A stretch of 64,000 nt of DNA from Eumeta japonica. Lineage: Eukaryota; Arthropoda; Insecta; Lepidoptera; Psychidae. Location of the stretch: the NCBI GenBank assembly GCA_005406025.1, contig BGZK01000912.1, forward strand, positions 186,001 through 250,000, in the 5' to 3' direction. A model generated the notes under the pieces. That model worked only from the letters and a program-made list of their open reading frames with translations, made no database searches and had not been told where the DNA came from. Made by a program: the position numbers and the translations under genes. Below, in pieces: positions 48,367-61,797 of this stretch. How positions within the stretch are numbered: the first letter of the stretch is position 1; every line of letters begins with the position of its first letter.

Positions 48367-48531
48367 GACTGGCAGCGCTACTACGAGGATCCGAACAAAG
48401 AACGCCTCCTCAACGTGATCTCGCTCGAATTCTCGCACACGCGGCTGGAGAACTACGTGCAGGCGCCGAGGATAGTGCGCCAGATCGACTGGGTGGACGT
48501 CGTCTGGCCGCGGCACCTCAAGGACCAGCAG
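48367..48531 (+). CDS. Kdm2: Kdm2 exon 4
   Basis: The acceptor 'gtttcttcag' ends at 48366 and the donor GTGCGT starts at 48532; 165 bases, phase 0 both ends, residues 130-184. It encodes DWQRYYEDPNKERLLNVISL, EFSHTRLENYVQAPRIV, and IDWVDVVWPRHLKDQQ. Human KDM2A has the same order (NVISLEFSHTRLENMV, IDWVDNMWPRHLK). This is the first part of the JmjC domain. Confidence 0.96.
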
Positions 48532-50954
48532 GTGCGTGCGGTCGTTTAGCGGCCTCCGAGCCCGGAGCGTGGTCGACTCGGCACGGCTGTCGGTGCGAGT
48601 GGACGGCGCACGTCAAGTTCTACTGCATTAAGTCAACTTAAATGTCAAGTATATCTTAAATCATCGACCATATCTGTATAGATGAATGCATATCGATAAA
48701 TAAATACTGTTAAAAAATCGATCTGATGCGTAAAATCCATCGATGTATGGCGAAATTGTTTGATTTGCTGGAGCAGATCGCGAACATTACAACGGTTGGT
48801 TCTCTAACAAGAACAGAAAGAAATTATATCATTTGCCAATACTTAATTACAATTTTTATAACATTTCATTACACCGCGTATTTATCGATTCCGATTCTAT
48901 TAACTGTGACGTTGGAATAATGAATTTCTAGTGTTTTGTATCAAATTTTAAGTATCTAATATTTTTATAAAGTCAATATTTCTGTAGTACATACGTGAAG
49001 CCCACATCAGGCGTCAGTGAAAAACTGAACGTCTCCGTACAGGACTTTGACCTGCCGACGCGGAATCGTTTGTAGAGTTGGTTTTAGACTATAATTTTTG
49101 GGGACTGCCTCTGTTTTCGTGCCGTCGTTGGTTTGAGGTAACTACGATTTCGTAGTGACTTCGCATAGAGGCAAGGTGAAACCACAGTGAAGTCTTCGGA
49201 TCGTTCTTTGGAGCGTCTTTATTATGTCTACATAATCTACATTAAGAAGACGGACAGACGGCATTTGGCGCTTTTTTGACATACGCTGGCCAATAGTCAC
49301 TTGACTAGTATTATCATAGCTCGATTAATAAAAGTTCTGTTCGAGCTAGACAGCGTAACCGTTTATTTGATCCAGTTGATCATGTTCACAGAGGGAGTCA
49401 TATTCTATTATTATCATTATACTTAATATTATTTTGTGTATTTATATTGAGTGACTGATATATAAACTCATTTTCTGACTCCAATATCATATTTGAATAG
49501 TGTCGTAGTTGTGTTGAAAAATATTTCACTTTGTCACCTAACATCTCCAACGGAAGAACGGTGGCGTTTGATTCTTAATCAAAGATAAATCATAAGATGA
49601 ACATGAAGATATACGTAGTTGCAATAAAACAATAAAATCTAGTTAGAATGGATGTTGAATATACTGTCAGTTAGGTAAACAAAATAATCTATTAAAATAT
49701 TCTAGTAATTAATTGATTTGCCGATATTTAATTTGGTTGACAAAACAAAAGTCTGTCATTAAATCATTTGACCAGTTATTTTGCTTGCAATAAATAAAAA
49801 ATCAGGCTACAACCGTTGTTCTTCAAAGAACCTACACATGACTCACCATTAACATTACGGGTCAGCTTTATAAACAGTTGCGGTGCGAAATTGATTACTT
49901 GGATCAGCGAAATTGCACAATCGGTCAGCAGAGAAAACATGTATACAAGTAGTTTATCTGGCACGTTTGAAAATTGGGTAGCGATAGAAATTATTGAATT
50001 GCGTTTGTGTGGAGAAATGATTGGCAGTCTTCGTTAAAGTTGCGAAATGTGGTCACGTGACACGAGCGGGCAATCACATGCGACTGTTGTCATTCGGCGA
50101 TTGTCTGCTGTCAAGTCATAATGTTGTTAACATGCTGGAAAGCGACACGTATGCTTTTGATGTTTTGTGATTGCTATGAGCGTAAAACGGGTTATAATAG
50201 TGACGATGATGTAGAAAATCTACGTTTAGATCTCGTCTCTTAAGTACAAATCTCACACGGACCGCGGCACCGACAGTGAAGCACCGATGGCGGCTAAAAC
50301 GATGTGTTTGGACTGGAACTTTACCATATGAGCTCTCATCAGAATTTGATCATATATGACGCACAATACATCCAATATATTTGGCATTTATTGCCGATCG
50401 ATTTAGAAATGTTTACTGACGAATTAGCCATTTTGGTTGACCGAAGACACTTCACTCTCATTTGTTAAATACAAATATTTTGTTAAAAGTTTAAACGATA
50501 ACTCACCAACACCAGTTGAATAGAGGAAAATATTTTCGAAGACGTAGACGCAGCTTGTCGCCGGGAGCGATCTTGTGAGAATTCACCTCTTACTTCGTGA
50601 TACCAAAAGTGATATTTTGTGATGTTTTGCTTGAACGGTTAATAATAATTGGTCCATATGTCTGAAGAAATGTCGTGTTACAGTTCTAGTTAATTAATGT
50701 AAACGACATAACAGAAAATTATTAAGTACATAAATTCCTATCATTCGATTTGACCAACTTTTTGTGGGCATTATACTTAAAAAATTATTAATTATTATAT
50801 AAGTCATACTATTTATTAGAAATTAGATTTTCTATTATCGATAAATCTCTCTTTACGACTTATTTCCGAGAGGACTTTTTGCTTTTATTTAGAAAATATC
50901 TTCTTTTCCTTCATTCTTGTCTATCTTTTCCCATCCTTTATTATATATTATAGT

Positions 50955-51810
50955 GATATGATATCTTGTATGTCCGAAAAGCCTTTGTACGTGGGCCAAC
51001 CTGAAAGACCATAGAAAATAATTTTTTTAGAAAATAAGTAAAAGTCACATGATGCGGCGCTGTAAAGCGGATGAGCCAGTATTTCTATACCTAGCGTCCC
51101 CAAATTGTTAGTTATTTGACTAGCGGTATGTGATGAGGTGTTGTCACGATGAAGGAAAATCCTACTGCGAGATCGTTTTTCCCGAACTTTTTCCAAAAGA
51201 AGGGGCAATCAGTTGTTAGTGTACCAGTGTACAGTGATTGTTTTTTATCTTCTAAAACAATTGTTACATAATAACCTGTCGTTCCGAAGAAAGAGGCCAC
51301 CATACTTTTCCGAAGTATCGACGTCGTTTTGCTTTAGTAGACAACACCTCGACAGGAAACAACCACTGAGCAGACTGTGTTTTAGTTTCGGGATCGTAAA
51401 TCTAGCTTTCGTTACCTGCCACCATTATCGTAAACTGCATTTGTGTCACCATCGGTAAATCTTTGCATCATTTCGCCGCACCAATTATACGACGAAGTTT
51501 TTGAGCTTCCATCAAGCTGGTAGGTCCTTTCTTTTGTCAGTCTCTATCATGAGCCGCACAGCACTGATTATGTCTTTGATCGTCGTCGTAGAAGGACGTC
51601 CTTCAAGCAGGTTGTTAATCAGATTAGTGAGACCACGTTTGAACTCGTTGAACCAGTTATAAACAGTAGCAAGGGATGGAGCATCATCATGGAAGGCCAA
51701 CCGAAGTCTGTTATAACTTTCTTGTTGGCGAAAATGGCAATGAAAGTCGTAAAAAATCCTTGCATGAAAATTTTCTCGCGTTGATTTCATAGTGACGTAA
51801 AACAAACAGT
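50955..51810 (-). mobile_element. mariner transposon of a second subfamily, degenerate
   Basis: The minus-strand frame 51805-51512 reads MKSTRENFHARIFYDFHC, SYNRLRLAFHDDAPSLA and TVYNWFNEFKRG, then EGRPSTT: the helix-turn-helix half of a cecropia/SETMAR-like mariner transposase. The frame 51208-50948 reads SRIFLHRDNTSSHTAS and LGIEILAHPLYSAAS then CDFYLF, the second and third catalytic regions; SAAS replaces the usual SPDLAP. The two halves are in different frames with a stop-rich middle. Clearly distinct from the other three mariners here. Confidence 0.85.
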
Positions 51811-51867
51811 ATTCTTTTTGCTACCGATGTGTAAAAAGAAACGACAGTTTAATGCAATATAAGAGCA

Positions 51868-51995
51868 AAAGTAAATATAAAAGCGGGGGAGAAAAAGAAA
51901 GGGTCGGAGAGGGTTATACCCGCTCAGTACATCATTACCATTAATGATGTACCGGCAGTTAAAAACGGCAGAGTTTCGTGCGTTGTACCGTACGT
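51868..51995 (+). mobile_element. MITE family copy D (left end missing)
   Basis: The core 'aaaagcgggggagaaaaaga' and right end 'aacggcagagtttcgtgcgt' match the family; the left terminal repeat is replaced by sequence adjoining the mariner. An internal 11-bp perfect hairpin (GTACATCATTA, loop CCAT, complement) lies at about 51937-51962. Confidence 0.65.
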
Positions 51996-52440
51996 AATAA
52001 GGCTATCAAAGAGTTCCATTTAGAAAATTTAAATATGTTTTTTTGGTTTACAGTTACTAAGTGGCCAGTTCTAAAAATTTTAATTGCTAACCACGCAACT
52101 AAAAGGATCATGGTGAATAAATGACTTATGCATAATCATATTTTAACCAGCTAATTTCAAAAAAACAAGAACAACGTAAATCCATTAAATACGTGTCGTT
52201 TCGTTGTTAAAAGATACAAACAGATCACGTGCTGATTCCTCAATCATAGCGTCGTCTCATAGATAACTGTATCACTTGTTGCAAGCTCGTAAGATATTGA
52301 CGAAAAAATCGTAAAATAATATTTTTAGTGTATTTGCGTACTAGTGCAACATACGGCTAACGAACTATAAAGTTTGATATCAAAGGTTGATTTTGCATTG
52401 CAAGAATGCTAAATGTGTAATGAATGCCTTCCAGGTGACA

Positions 52441-52464
52441 CGGACGAGGGGCGACCCTCGTCCG
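52441..52464. repeat. Perfect GC-rich hairpin
   Basis: CGGACGAGGG and CCCTCGTCCG are exact reverse complements around GCGA, a stable tetraloop-type stem. It lies within AT-rich intron 4. Confidence 0.8.
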
Positions 52465-52770
52465 GAAAATGGAATCTCGGTGAATGTTTTCATCCGCGTT
52501 TTGATACATTCTCTGAATGAAAAAGAAATTTGGTTACTGGCTACTTTTAACCGACTGCAAAAGAAGATTGTCAACTCGACATGTATACATCTAATATTAT
52601 TGGAACTGCAATATATTGACATATGATAATATATTTTGGCTTTCAAACAAATATATATGTATGTATGTTTATCCACGCATTTCTCCGAAACTATTGATCA
52701 GATTGAGAACAATTCTTTTTTTATCCGACTGCGCGAAGTAAAGGAGGGTAATGTGTCTATAAGCCTTTTT

Positions 52771-52850
52771 ATGTATGTGTATGTACGTGCGTGTGTGCGT
52801 GTCTGCGTGCGCGCGGTGCGTTTGCGTGGATGTGTACGTACGTATACATG
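52771..52850. repeat. Alternating purine-pyrimidine tract
   Basis: About 80 bases of mostly alternating TG/CG/TA steps, for example 'gtgcgtgtgtgcgtgtctgc' and 'gtgtacgtacgtatacatg'. This composition can adopt Z-DNA and is slippage-prone. Confidence 0.7.
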
Positions 52851-54317
52851 TTTATTCCTTTGTAGCTCTCTAGAAATCAAACGCGTAGGCGGATTTTAAT
52901 GATATTTACGCCAATTGATTCTTCATTTTTGAAATACAAAAAAAATGAATGTTGAACTATGCCAAGTGGAGTATCATTGAATAGATCTTTGACAATCATC
53001 ATCATTAAGTTTCTTTAATAATTTTTCAGTTTGAACGACTAATCTATAACGATTTCAGGTTGATTAGGAACCATTTACATAAATATTTTCAAAACTTATA
53101 ATAGAATTGTGATAAAGTTCTTACATAATAATGTAACACGTCTCATTAAAGTTAAAAATAATAATGAATGATATGTCATTCAACAGGTCTTTCGAAATCA
53201 GTAAGACATTTTTTAGATAATTTAACAGCAACAATATGTTAGAACATTACACAAACTAAAGTTATAACTTATTAATAATTAACTAATAACAATATTTTTT
53301 TTTAATTCAACACTATTATTACAAGGGAAAACGACGTTGTCATCGCTATTGACGCCAAAGCAATCCTAGTATATTACGAAAACAACAAAAAAAAACATAG
53401 TAAATGACAATAAACTAAAAAATTAGAAAACCTTACTGCGTAAAAGTGCATTAAAAAGATGCAGATCAGATGATGTAAAAAAAATCACCCAATCAAATAT
53501 GACATATTTGCATTCGCATACCTGCACAGAGTCTCAGCAAGTAAGCGAACGTGAATCCGATGCCTCCGACGGCAAACGTTTGTCGTATTTGATAGGATGA
53601 TTTGTTACACTGTCTTGTTTTCATTTTTTTTAGTTCACTTTTATGCAGTCGGGTTTTCTAATTTTTTAATTTATTTACTTCAATTTAGGGAACAAAGCAA
53701 GTATCATCACAATCGGTTCATTTATTTTCAAAATACGGACTAATACGCGTAAGTGTGACGGCCTCGCTTACTGATAATATGAGCTACGGGTGTGTGTGTC
53801 AAAGGGTATAAATCTCACAACTTCGGTCAAATCTAGTGCCTTATCACGACTATGCACCTCGTCTATCAGTCAATTTGTTTAGAAGTTATTGGAAATAATC
53901 ACTTTTTAAAAACTTTTCGAAATGAGGTTCATGTCATTCGAACATGACAATTCTTTTTGAACAATGCAACTTATTTCGTTTTTTTTTTTTGATCGATTGG
54001 TTGATTATTGGTTGTAAAGTTGTATAATTTTTTTCTTGCGGTCTTAATATCTTATAAAGTTTATATTTTATTATATTCAATCATTAATATCGCACAACCG
54101 AGCGATATATCAGTTTTGTTTCGTATTTCACGTCTCTTTCATCGAACTGAAAAAAAGGAGCTTGAAGAAGAAAGTACCTCCTTTCGGCACAGCACAAATG
54201 AATATCTAATACATTGTTCTTAAGATTTCTCTTCATCATCAATATCACGGATAACACCCAACAGCTCCAGGCGGTCGGGGCCTGTCCGTGTCAAGGATCG
54301 ACATATCCATAACGTGA

Positions 54318-55559
<1,242 letters not shown>

Positions 55560-55790
55560 AACGGATCCCTCAATCGAAAAATGATTTTCACAGAGTTATA
55601 ATTTGTTTTAGGTAGGTACCCTAACTAAAATTTTTTTTTCAAAATTCCATTTAGCATTTTGTCCGTGTGATACGCATATACTACCTATAGAATTACACGA
55701 GTATCTGAGCTACGCCGTGGACAGACAGACAGACAGACGAACAGACGCACGGACATGGCGTAACCATAAGAGTTTCTCGTTGACTATGGA
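55560..55790 (+). mobile_element. Interspersed repeat tail with (GACA)n run
   Basis: 'gtggacagacagacagacag' (about 55721) followed by 'acatggcgtaaccataag' and 'cgttgactatgga' resembles the 3' end of a widespread arthropod repeat. It ends under 90 bases from the exon 6 acceptor. Confidence 0.5.
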
Positions 55791-55813
55791 AAAAAATTTC
55801 AATGCAAACATAT

Positions 55814-55852
55814 GCGAATATGTAATTTACACCTTGTAAATCACATATTCGC
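55814..55852. repeat. 17-bp hairpin just upstream of the exon 6 acceptor
   Basis: 'gcgaatatgtaatttac' and 'gtaaatcacatattcgc' pair with one mismatch around ACCTT. The stem ends 26 bases before exon 6, overlapping the usual branch-point zone. Confidence 0.75.
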
Positions 55853-55878
55853 TTATTCGAAATTTATTTATTTTTCAG

Positions 55879-56006
55879 GTGCAAAGGTTTTTTGGCTGAT
55901 ACCGCCCACAGACAAGAATCTGCAGTTGTATGAGAAGTGGGTACTGTCGGGCAAACAGTCGGACGTGTTTTTCGGAGATAAAGTGGAGCAGTGCATCAGG
56001 GTCCAT
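55879..56006 (+). CDS. Kdm2: Kdm2 exon 6 (JmjC)
   Basis: The acceptor 'tttattttttcag' ends at 55878 and the donor GTGAGT starts at 56007; 128 bases, phase 1 in, 0 out, residues 230-272. It encodes [19 protein letters not shown], then [16 protein letters not shown]. Lys232 in AKVFW corresponds to KDM2A Lys229, the 2-oxoglutarate-binding lysine. Human sequence in this stretch is nearly the same ([19 protein letters not shown]). Confidence 0.97.
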
Positions 56007-56742
56007 GTGAGTTCACGTTATTTTTACTGTTGTGGTATTCTATATTCTAACACATTAACTTTCTGAACGACTTCATTAGGAAATTGTTATATATTAGACG
56101 ATCATGCGTCTTTACGCAAATAAATATTGAAATATCTTTTTTTTAAGTAACTTTTCCAAAGAAATTATAGTTAATGAATCAGTAAGCGAGTTTAAAAAAT
56201 GTTGTATGTATTAAAAATTTAGAAATAACTCAATCACAACCTTAACAGATCTAAGAAGATAACGACACAACACACTGATGTAATGTATCGGTGTAAGCTC
56301 TCCTTATCTCTAGACGTTTGTATACTCTATGATGTCAGTCAAGTAAAAAGTCAAAATGCACGTGCAAGGCTTATTAGTGTAACGGTAGTAGTTTTACTTA
56401 GGTTTTTTTATTTTGATTTAGTTTTAATATTAATTACATTTATTTATATAGTTATGATTCATTCAAACTTAAAAGATATGCCGATTTGTGAAGACATGAT
56501 TGCATCATTACTATATAGGTTGACTTGTCATGCATTTGGAGCATAGATGTTTATTAGGAGTGTTGTTTGTAGATGTGGCAAAAATAGCAAAATTAATTCA
56601 TACATGTTTTTCGCTTTGGCGATATCCGTGTACAAGATCCATATATAAACACTACTATCCCCACCACAGAGACCGATCGCCGGCGAAAAATATTCATACT
56701 TGTTGCATTTTTTTTCATATAATTTTGTATTACATTTTGCAG
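56007..56742. other. Kdm2 intron 6
   Basis: 0.7-kb intron with GT-AG ends; no further gene. The + frame 56283-56546 is intron read-through without coding bias. Confidence 0.6.
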
Positions 56743-56892
56743 CTGCAAGCCGGTCACACTTTCTTCATCCCGACGGGATGGATTCACGCGGTGTACACGC
56801 CGAGCGACTCCTTGGTGTTCGGAGGGAACTTCTTACATCAATTCGGCATTGACAAGCAGCTGAAAATAGCTCAAGTTGAAGACGTTACTAAG
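56743..56892 (+). CDS. Kdm2: Kdm2 exon 7 (JmjC third iron ligand)
   Basis: The acceptor 'acattttgcag' ends at 56742 and the donor GTACCG starts at 56893; 150 bases, phase 0 both ends, residues 273-322. It encodes [20 protein letters not shown] and [17 protein letters not shown], then [13 protein letters not shown]. His287 in GWIHAVY is the third Fe(II) ligand. With exons 5 and 6 this makes the catalytic site complete, so the enzyme should be active. Confidence 0.97.
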
Positions 56893-57805
56893 GTACCGTT
56901 CAGTGCGCATGTCAAATTTTGGACCCGGCGTCATGGAATCACAATCCTCGTCTGTTGATAGAGCGAAATTACGTTAATAGGAACATTATGGTGTATCGTA
57001 ATCAAATCTGGTTGCAGACCATCTATAAAATTTGTTTAAAGAAAAAATTAAATGTCCACAATAGCTATTTCTGAGCATTTAAAGAATTTCTGAACTTATG
57101 AAAAATAAATGTATTATATGTTTATTTGTTTGTCGATAGATACGATTATGGTTTTATTTCAATTTGTATTATCACACTAGGACAGTAAGCAATTATTACT
57201 AAATTTCACTAATCATCAGCTGATGATTAGTGAAATTTAGTAATAATTAATATAACAGAATTTTCGAGACGACCATTGACATATAAATGGTTTTTTTTGG
57301 ATCTAGACTATAAAACAACTATGAAGAAATAGAGAAAAAGGTCGGCACCATACAGATTATAATGTTCATTAGGTAGGGTATGAAAATTATGTTGTTAACG
57401 AATGTCGTTACGAAAATAACGAACGAAGTTTTGTTTGTTAACGAATGTCGGATCTTTTCGTATTCATCACAAATATGAAATATTTGAAAATAAAAATGAA
57501 TTCCGTTCTTTTGACGTGCTTAATGCATATGTATCAAATCAGCTCAAGTCACAGGCTCCGCGCTTTCAGCGTGTAAATCTCGTTTCCTGTTTCCATGACA
57601 ACTACATTATTATTCAGTTTGATGAATCCGCGACGATGTTATAGAGTACACCTCTCAAGTATTGCCATACTTCCTTTTAATGTTCGCCGATGCAATGTAT
57701 GCCAGTGGAATATTTTATTTTTTGACATATTTATTGAATTTTAGTGTCGGCAGTCAATGTTTTAATTTTTGAAAATTAAATTTGAGACATTATAATTTAT
57801 TGCAG
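56893..57805. other. Kdm2 intron 7
   Basis: 0.9-kb intron containing the 58-bp perfect palindrome at 57191-57248. Nothing else was recognised. Confidence 0.6.
57191..57248. repeat. 58-bp perfect palindrome without spacer
   Basis: 29-base arms beginning 'aattattactaaatttcact' meet at CATCAG|CTGATG (centre between 57219 and 57220) with no mismatch and no loop. The outer bases on either side do not pair. Confidence 0.95.
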
Positions 57806-57979
57806 GTGCCGCAGAAATTCCGTTATCCGTTTTTCACGGAAATGCTGTGGTACGTGCTGGAGCGTTACGTGAGCGCTCTGCTGGGCCGCTCGCACCTGGC
57901 CAGCGAGGCGGGCCAGCCGCCGCCCGCGCCGCCGGCGCAGCACGTCCATCTCACTCAGAGGGAGCTGCACGGACTCAAG
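57806..57979 (+). CDS. Kdm2: Kdm2 exon 8
   Basis: The acceptor 'tttattgcag' ends at 57805 and the donor GTGACT starts at 57980; 174 bases, phase 0 both ends, residues 323-380. It encodes VPQKFRYPFFTEMLWYVLER, YVSALLGRSHLASEAG, a Pro/Ala-rich stretch, and HVHLTQRELHGLK. KDM2A has [20 protein letters not shown] and, much later, VHLTHFELEGL; the insect protein thus has a far shorter loop between these blocks. Confidence 0.95.
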
Positions 57980-60900
57980 GTGACTAGTGCTTTTAATCTT
58001 TCTGTATTTGTGCAATTGAGTTGACACTTTGCCGTTTAAATGATGAAAACTATTGGCATGCTCTACCATCGAAAAAAAAACACGCAAAGAAAATTACGTT
58101 TTCAAAAGGTTTTTGTCGAGGTTAGCGTAACTACTTTAACCTTTCCATGCGAACCCGAAGGCAGTTTCTTACTCCACTTAGAGTTGACTTATTCTCGAAG
58201 AGCGTTTCCTCTTTATTTTTCTCCTCATATTCCTTGTCGATTAATGGGATTGAGTAAAGGCACCACGTCGGCTTATAACGGACGGCACAAATCGTATCTT
58301 AATTTCTGATTTTACTTTCAGCTACAACGTTTGACACGACTATATAAAAGAGGGCGATCATTCCTGGCCTATGACGTGACACGTGACACGTTACAATGAA
58401 GTGAAACGACCAAATCGAGCTTCAATAAAAGCGCAATTTCTTACACTTTACAGACGAAAACTATACAAATAATTAAATAGGTTGGAAAATACATATATTA
58501 ATAACGGTTGCAGGGGTGGCGCGCGAGAAATTTTAAAGAACGTATCAAATCGTTCAGATTGTCCACGTGTTTGATAGCATTCTTTTAAGGTTTTAGGGGT
58601 GCGGTGTGCTGATTATACCAAATTGTCTTATAATTAAGCAACGAATAATAAGCTTAAATGTTAGGGGATTGAGTTGAATAGAGAAGTATGTTACCTTGAT
58701 AAATATATAATTTCTATCGTTGACTGAATTCTTAGTGGTATACCAACCTGTGATTTAAATGGAATATATATTCACCCGAAAACTCACCCGAGAACGTGCT
58801 ATCATACGTATGTTCATGAATTTCACACCCTTGGGGGTGTGAACTTGGCAGTATAAAGCAACAAGATGATTATAGTTCAGCAGAAACTATAGAGCCGCCA
58901 TTCGGCATCCAATCTCCGATGTCGTGGAGTCACAAATTCATGTAAATTGGCTGAACAGGGTAATTCACAAATTGCTTGAAAACCTGTTGTATATGAAAAT
59001 ATTTTAATGAATTTGAAAAATGCATTGGATTAACCTATTATTCTTAACGTTTCTGTTAATTTCACATTGGTATCATGGACATTCATTAAATAAAACAATT
59101 CTTCAGTATAATTAATTACCCAAAGAGATGTATAAATTTTGTGAAAGTGGAAAAAACAAATATGGGATTCATTAAAAAAATAAAATGAAAATACTGTTCT
59201 AAGTGTGGATTTGAAATACAAAAAACAAGATAAGAAAAAGAGGTACAAAGAAAGGAATGTTTCGTACAATAATGCCTTATCTGTATTGATTTTCGAGGTG
59301 CTGCATTAAGTTTTAGTTTTTTTTTATTATTATTCCAATAAATTTTAACAGCTAAAAGTTTACTAAGTGTTAATTATTAGGGTCATTATAGGGTGAATAC
59401 ACCAGTAGATGGACAAACATTATATCTATGACGGATTATATTAGATGTATGTATAGAATGTAAAATAAGGTTGCGATCTTCGTTCGCGTACTAAAAGTAA
59501 ATTAAAAATGAAAAATTATTATTATGTTAGTTAAATTATTATGCATAAATATTTAAGAAATAAATATTCGAGAATAGAATATCATATTATTCCGCCCCAT
59601 GCACTACTCCGCTTTCATTTCTACCGGCTCTTTTGATGTGACATTATTTTTAAATAGATTTACTTTTTGAGAGGCGATAAATGTTGTTTATTAATGTCAG
59701 ATGTGACATACTTACGACTTATTTGTTCTAGATAATTTCTCCATTTATTTATATTTCAAGAACATTCTGGATAGCCAGTCAGCGAGTATAAATAGCGAAG
59801 TGCAGATGCTGACGATGGATATATAAGCCTTCTGGTTTTCTACGTGTTCCCTTTCATTCTATTTCAATCCTGGAAACTGATAGGGTCACGTAATAATAGT
59901 ATTTTTTTATTATTGTAACTACATGTACATACGGTACAAGAAACTGTGCCGCTCTTAAATTAGTCACTAAAGCGTAGAAGTGGCGTAAAATACGGACGCG
60001 GGGGACAAAATGAAAGGGTTGGAGAACGTTATACCTGTGTATTGCATCATTCGCAAGCAAATTAAGAGCTGCAGAGATTCATGCGTTGTATTGTATTTCT
60101 CATTACATAAAATATTTTTTTTATCTTAACTATCTATTATAGTCTTAAAAAAAGTTTTCATTTGACATTACGACATTTTGCTTCAGAAGTGCTACCACTA
60201 GTAAGCATGTGACAGATGATTGGTAAATTACTTATTTACTAATATAAATTAACAAAAAAATTATATGCGTACCATATTATTAAGTTGATATTTCATCAAC
60301 AATGCTACGAGTATAATAATTAACTAATGAAATAAAAAAATATAACAAAATTTGTCATCCATTTATTGGTATTGTCTGTCCATCTATTGGTTGCTTTTAT
60401 AAATGTCCACGTACCGTTATCGTAGCTGTCGACGATATTATTTTCGTGGCGTGTACGTTTATTTGTGCTGTATATTGGAAGAGTGCGGACAACCTGATCA
60501 ATAATTGACTTCGGCTGCGTATTCTATATTTATAAAGAGATAATAATTGGAAGATTTTTTAGCAGCATCTGTTACTAAAAATTTAATGAAATATTAATAA
60601 AAGGAACATTCCATATAATATTTGAAAAATAAAATGATCCAGTCATTTTTTTCAATTACTATCGCATAAACAAGGTTTCATCTCTATTCATTCGAATAAA
60701 ATAATATCATATTTAAATGCTATTTTTAAGTATTAATTATAAAAATAGCAACTGTTAGGTAGGACCGGGAAAAGTTAGTGTCTCGAGTTGCGACAGGAAT
60801 GCTTGCGGCCAAACGGGCGGGAGGCGGGCGAGCGTGGACGTATGCGACACCTACATTAATATGAATCCTTGTAGTTACGCACTACATCGGAAAAATACCG

Positions 60901-61289
60901 CGGCGGTTTTACAGGGAGGCCGGACTTCTACGATATCGTCACAGTATTATAAGAGCATGTGCCGTGGCTGGAAATTCAAAAGCGTCTTCATATATTTTTA
61001 TACATTTGACTTCCTCTTATTGGCGTTGTTAAGTGGACGTCCACGGTAATATCCTCACGGTAAAAATTATAACTGCGTCCATTGGAGATTTTGTCCATCT
61101 ATCGGGTATATGGACTTTTTCTTCAATTTTCTTTTATTTGAAATTAAATACTACGTTATACCAAGTTTTAATTATTTTTTGGTAAATTAAAATTTTTACA
61201 TAACTCTAATTAATTTTATTATGACTTACCGTCCATATATTGGTTCGTTTACTCTATAACTTACTCTATGTATTTCTTTGCTACCGCAG
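57980..61289. other. Kdm2 intron 8
   Basis: 3.3-kb intron. It holds MITE copy E (59928-60094) and a 9-bp hairpin at 58822-58843 (TTCACACCC, loop TTGG, complement). About 60740-61050 has a GC-richer patch without exon signals. Confidence 0.6.
59928..60094 (+). mobile_element. MITE family copy E
   Basis: The ends read 'ggtacaagaaactgtgccgc' and, inverted, 'agctgcagagattcatgcgt'; the core has 'gacgcgggggacaaaatgaa' and 'gcatcattcgcaagcaaatt'. It is diverged from copies A and F but colinear. Confidence 0.6.
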
Positions 61290-61449
61290 GCAATAGTGAT
61301 GTATCTCCACCAGTTGCCAGCCGCGCGGAAATCCGTTCCGGAACTGCTAACGGATCCGATCGCGCTTGTCCGAGACGTCCGGACGCTGGTGGAGCAGCAC
61401 CGACACGACAAGCAGCATCTGGCCATAACCGGGGTGCCCGTTCTTAAAG
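61290..61449 (+). CDS. Kdm2: Kdm2 exon 9 (linker helices)
   Basis: The acceptor 'ttgctaccgcag' ends at 61289 and the donor GTACAC starts at 61450; 160 bases, phase 0 in, 1 out, residues 381-434. It encodes AIVMYLHQLPAARKSVPELL, DPIALVRDVRTLVEQ, and HLAITGVPVLK. KDM2A has the same helical linker ending LALTGVPIV. Confidence 0.93.
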
Positions 61450-61585
61450 GTACACAACATAAAAGAGAGCTATAGAGTAAGAATAAATAAAAAGAAACCA
61501 GATATCTATATATTAAATACAAATACATTGGCAAATATAAACATCTAGTCTGATAAAAAATTGATAATTCCGGCAATATATATTT

Positions 61586-61623
61586 CTTATTTTATTATTA
61601 TTTATGAATAATAATAAAATAAG
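61586..61623. repeat. AT-rich 17-bp hairpin
   Basis: 'cttattttattattatt' and its exact complement flank TATG. It sits in a (TAA)n-rich tract of intron 9 and so may be slippage-derived. Confidence 0.7.
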
Positions 61624-61797
61624 ATAATAATAAACTAATAAGATAATAAATAAAATAATAATGAACTAATAACTTACTATTACATATAATTTAAAGAGAA
61701 AGTCACCTGGTGCGGTGCGTCTTCGTGAAGTGCACGAACTATACTGTGCGACTATTATGATTTGCCTGATCTAATCGATGATCATGTGAACATGCAG

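Noticed and set aside
48268..48516. Minus-strand frame of 82 codons
   Set aside because: Shadow of Kdm2 exon 4.
56283..56546. + strand frame of 87 codons resembling a membrane peptide
   Set aside because: It lies wholly in intron 6, is AT-driven and has no splice signals.
57797..58087. Minus-strand frame of 96 codons
   Set aside because: Shadow of Kdm2 exon 8 extended into intron.
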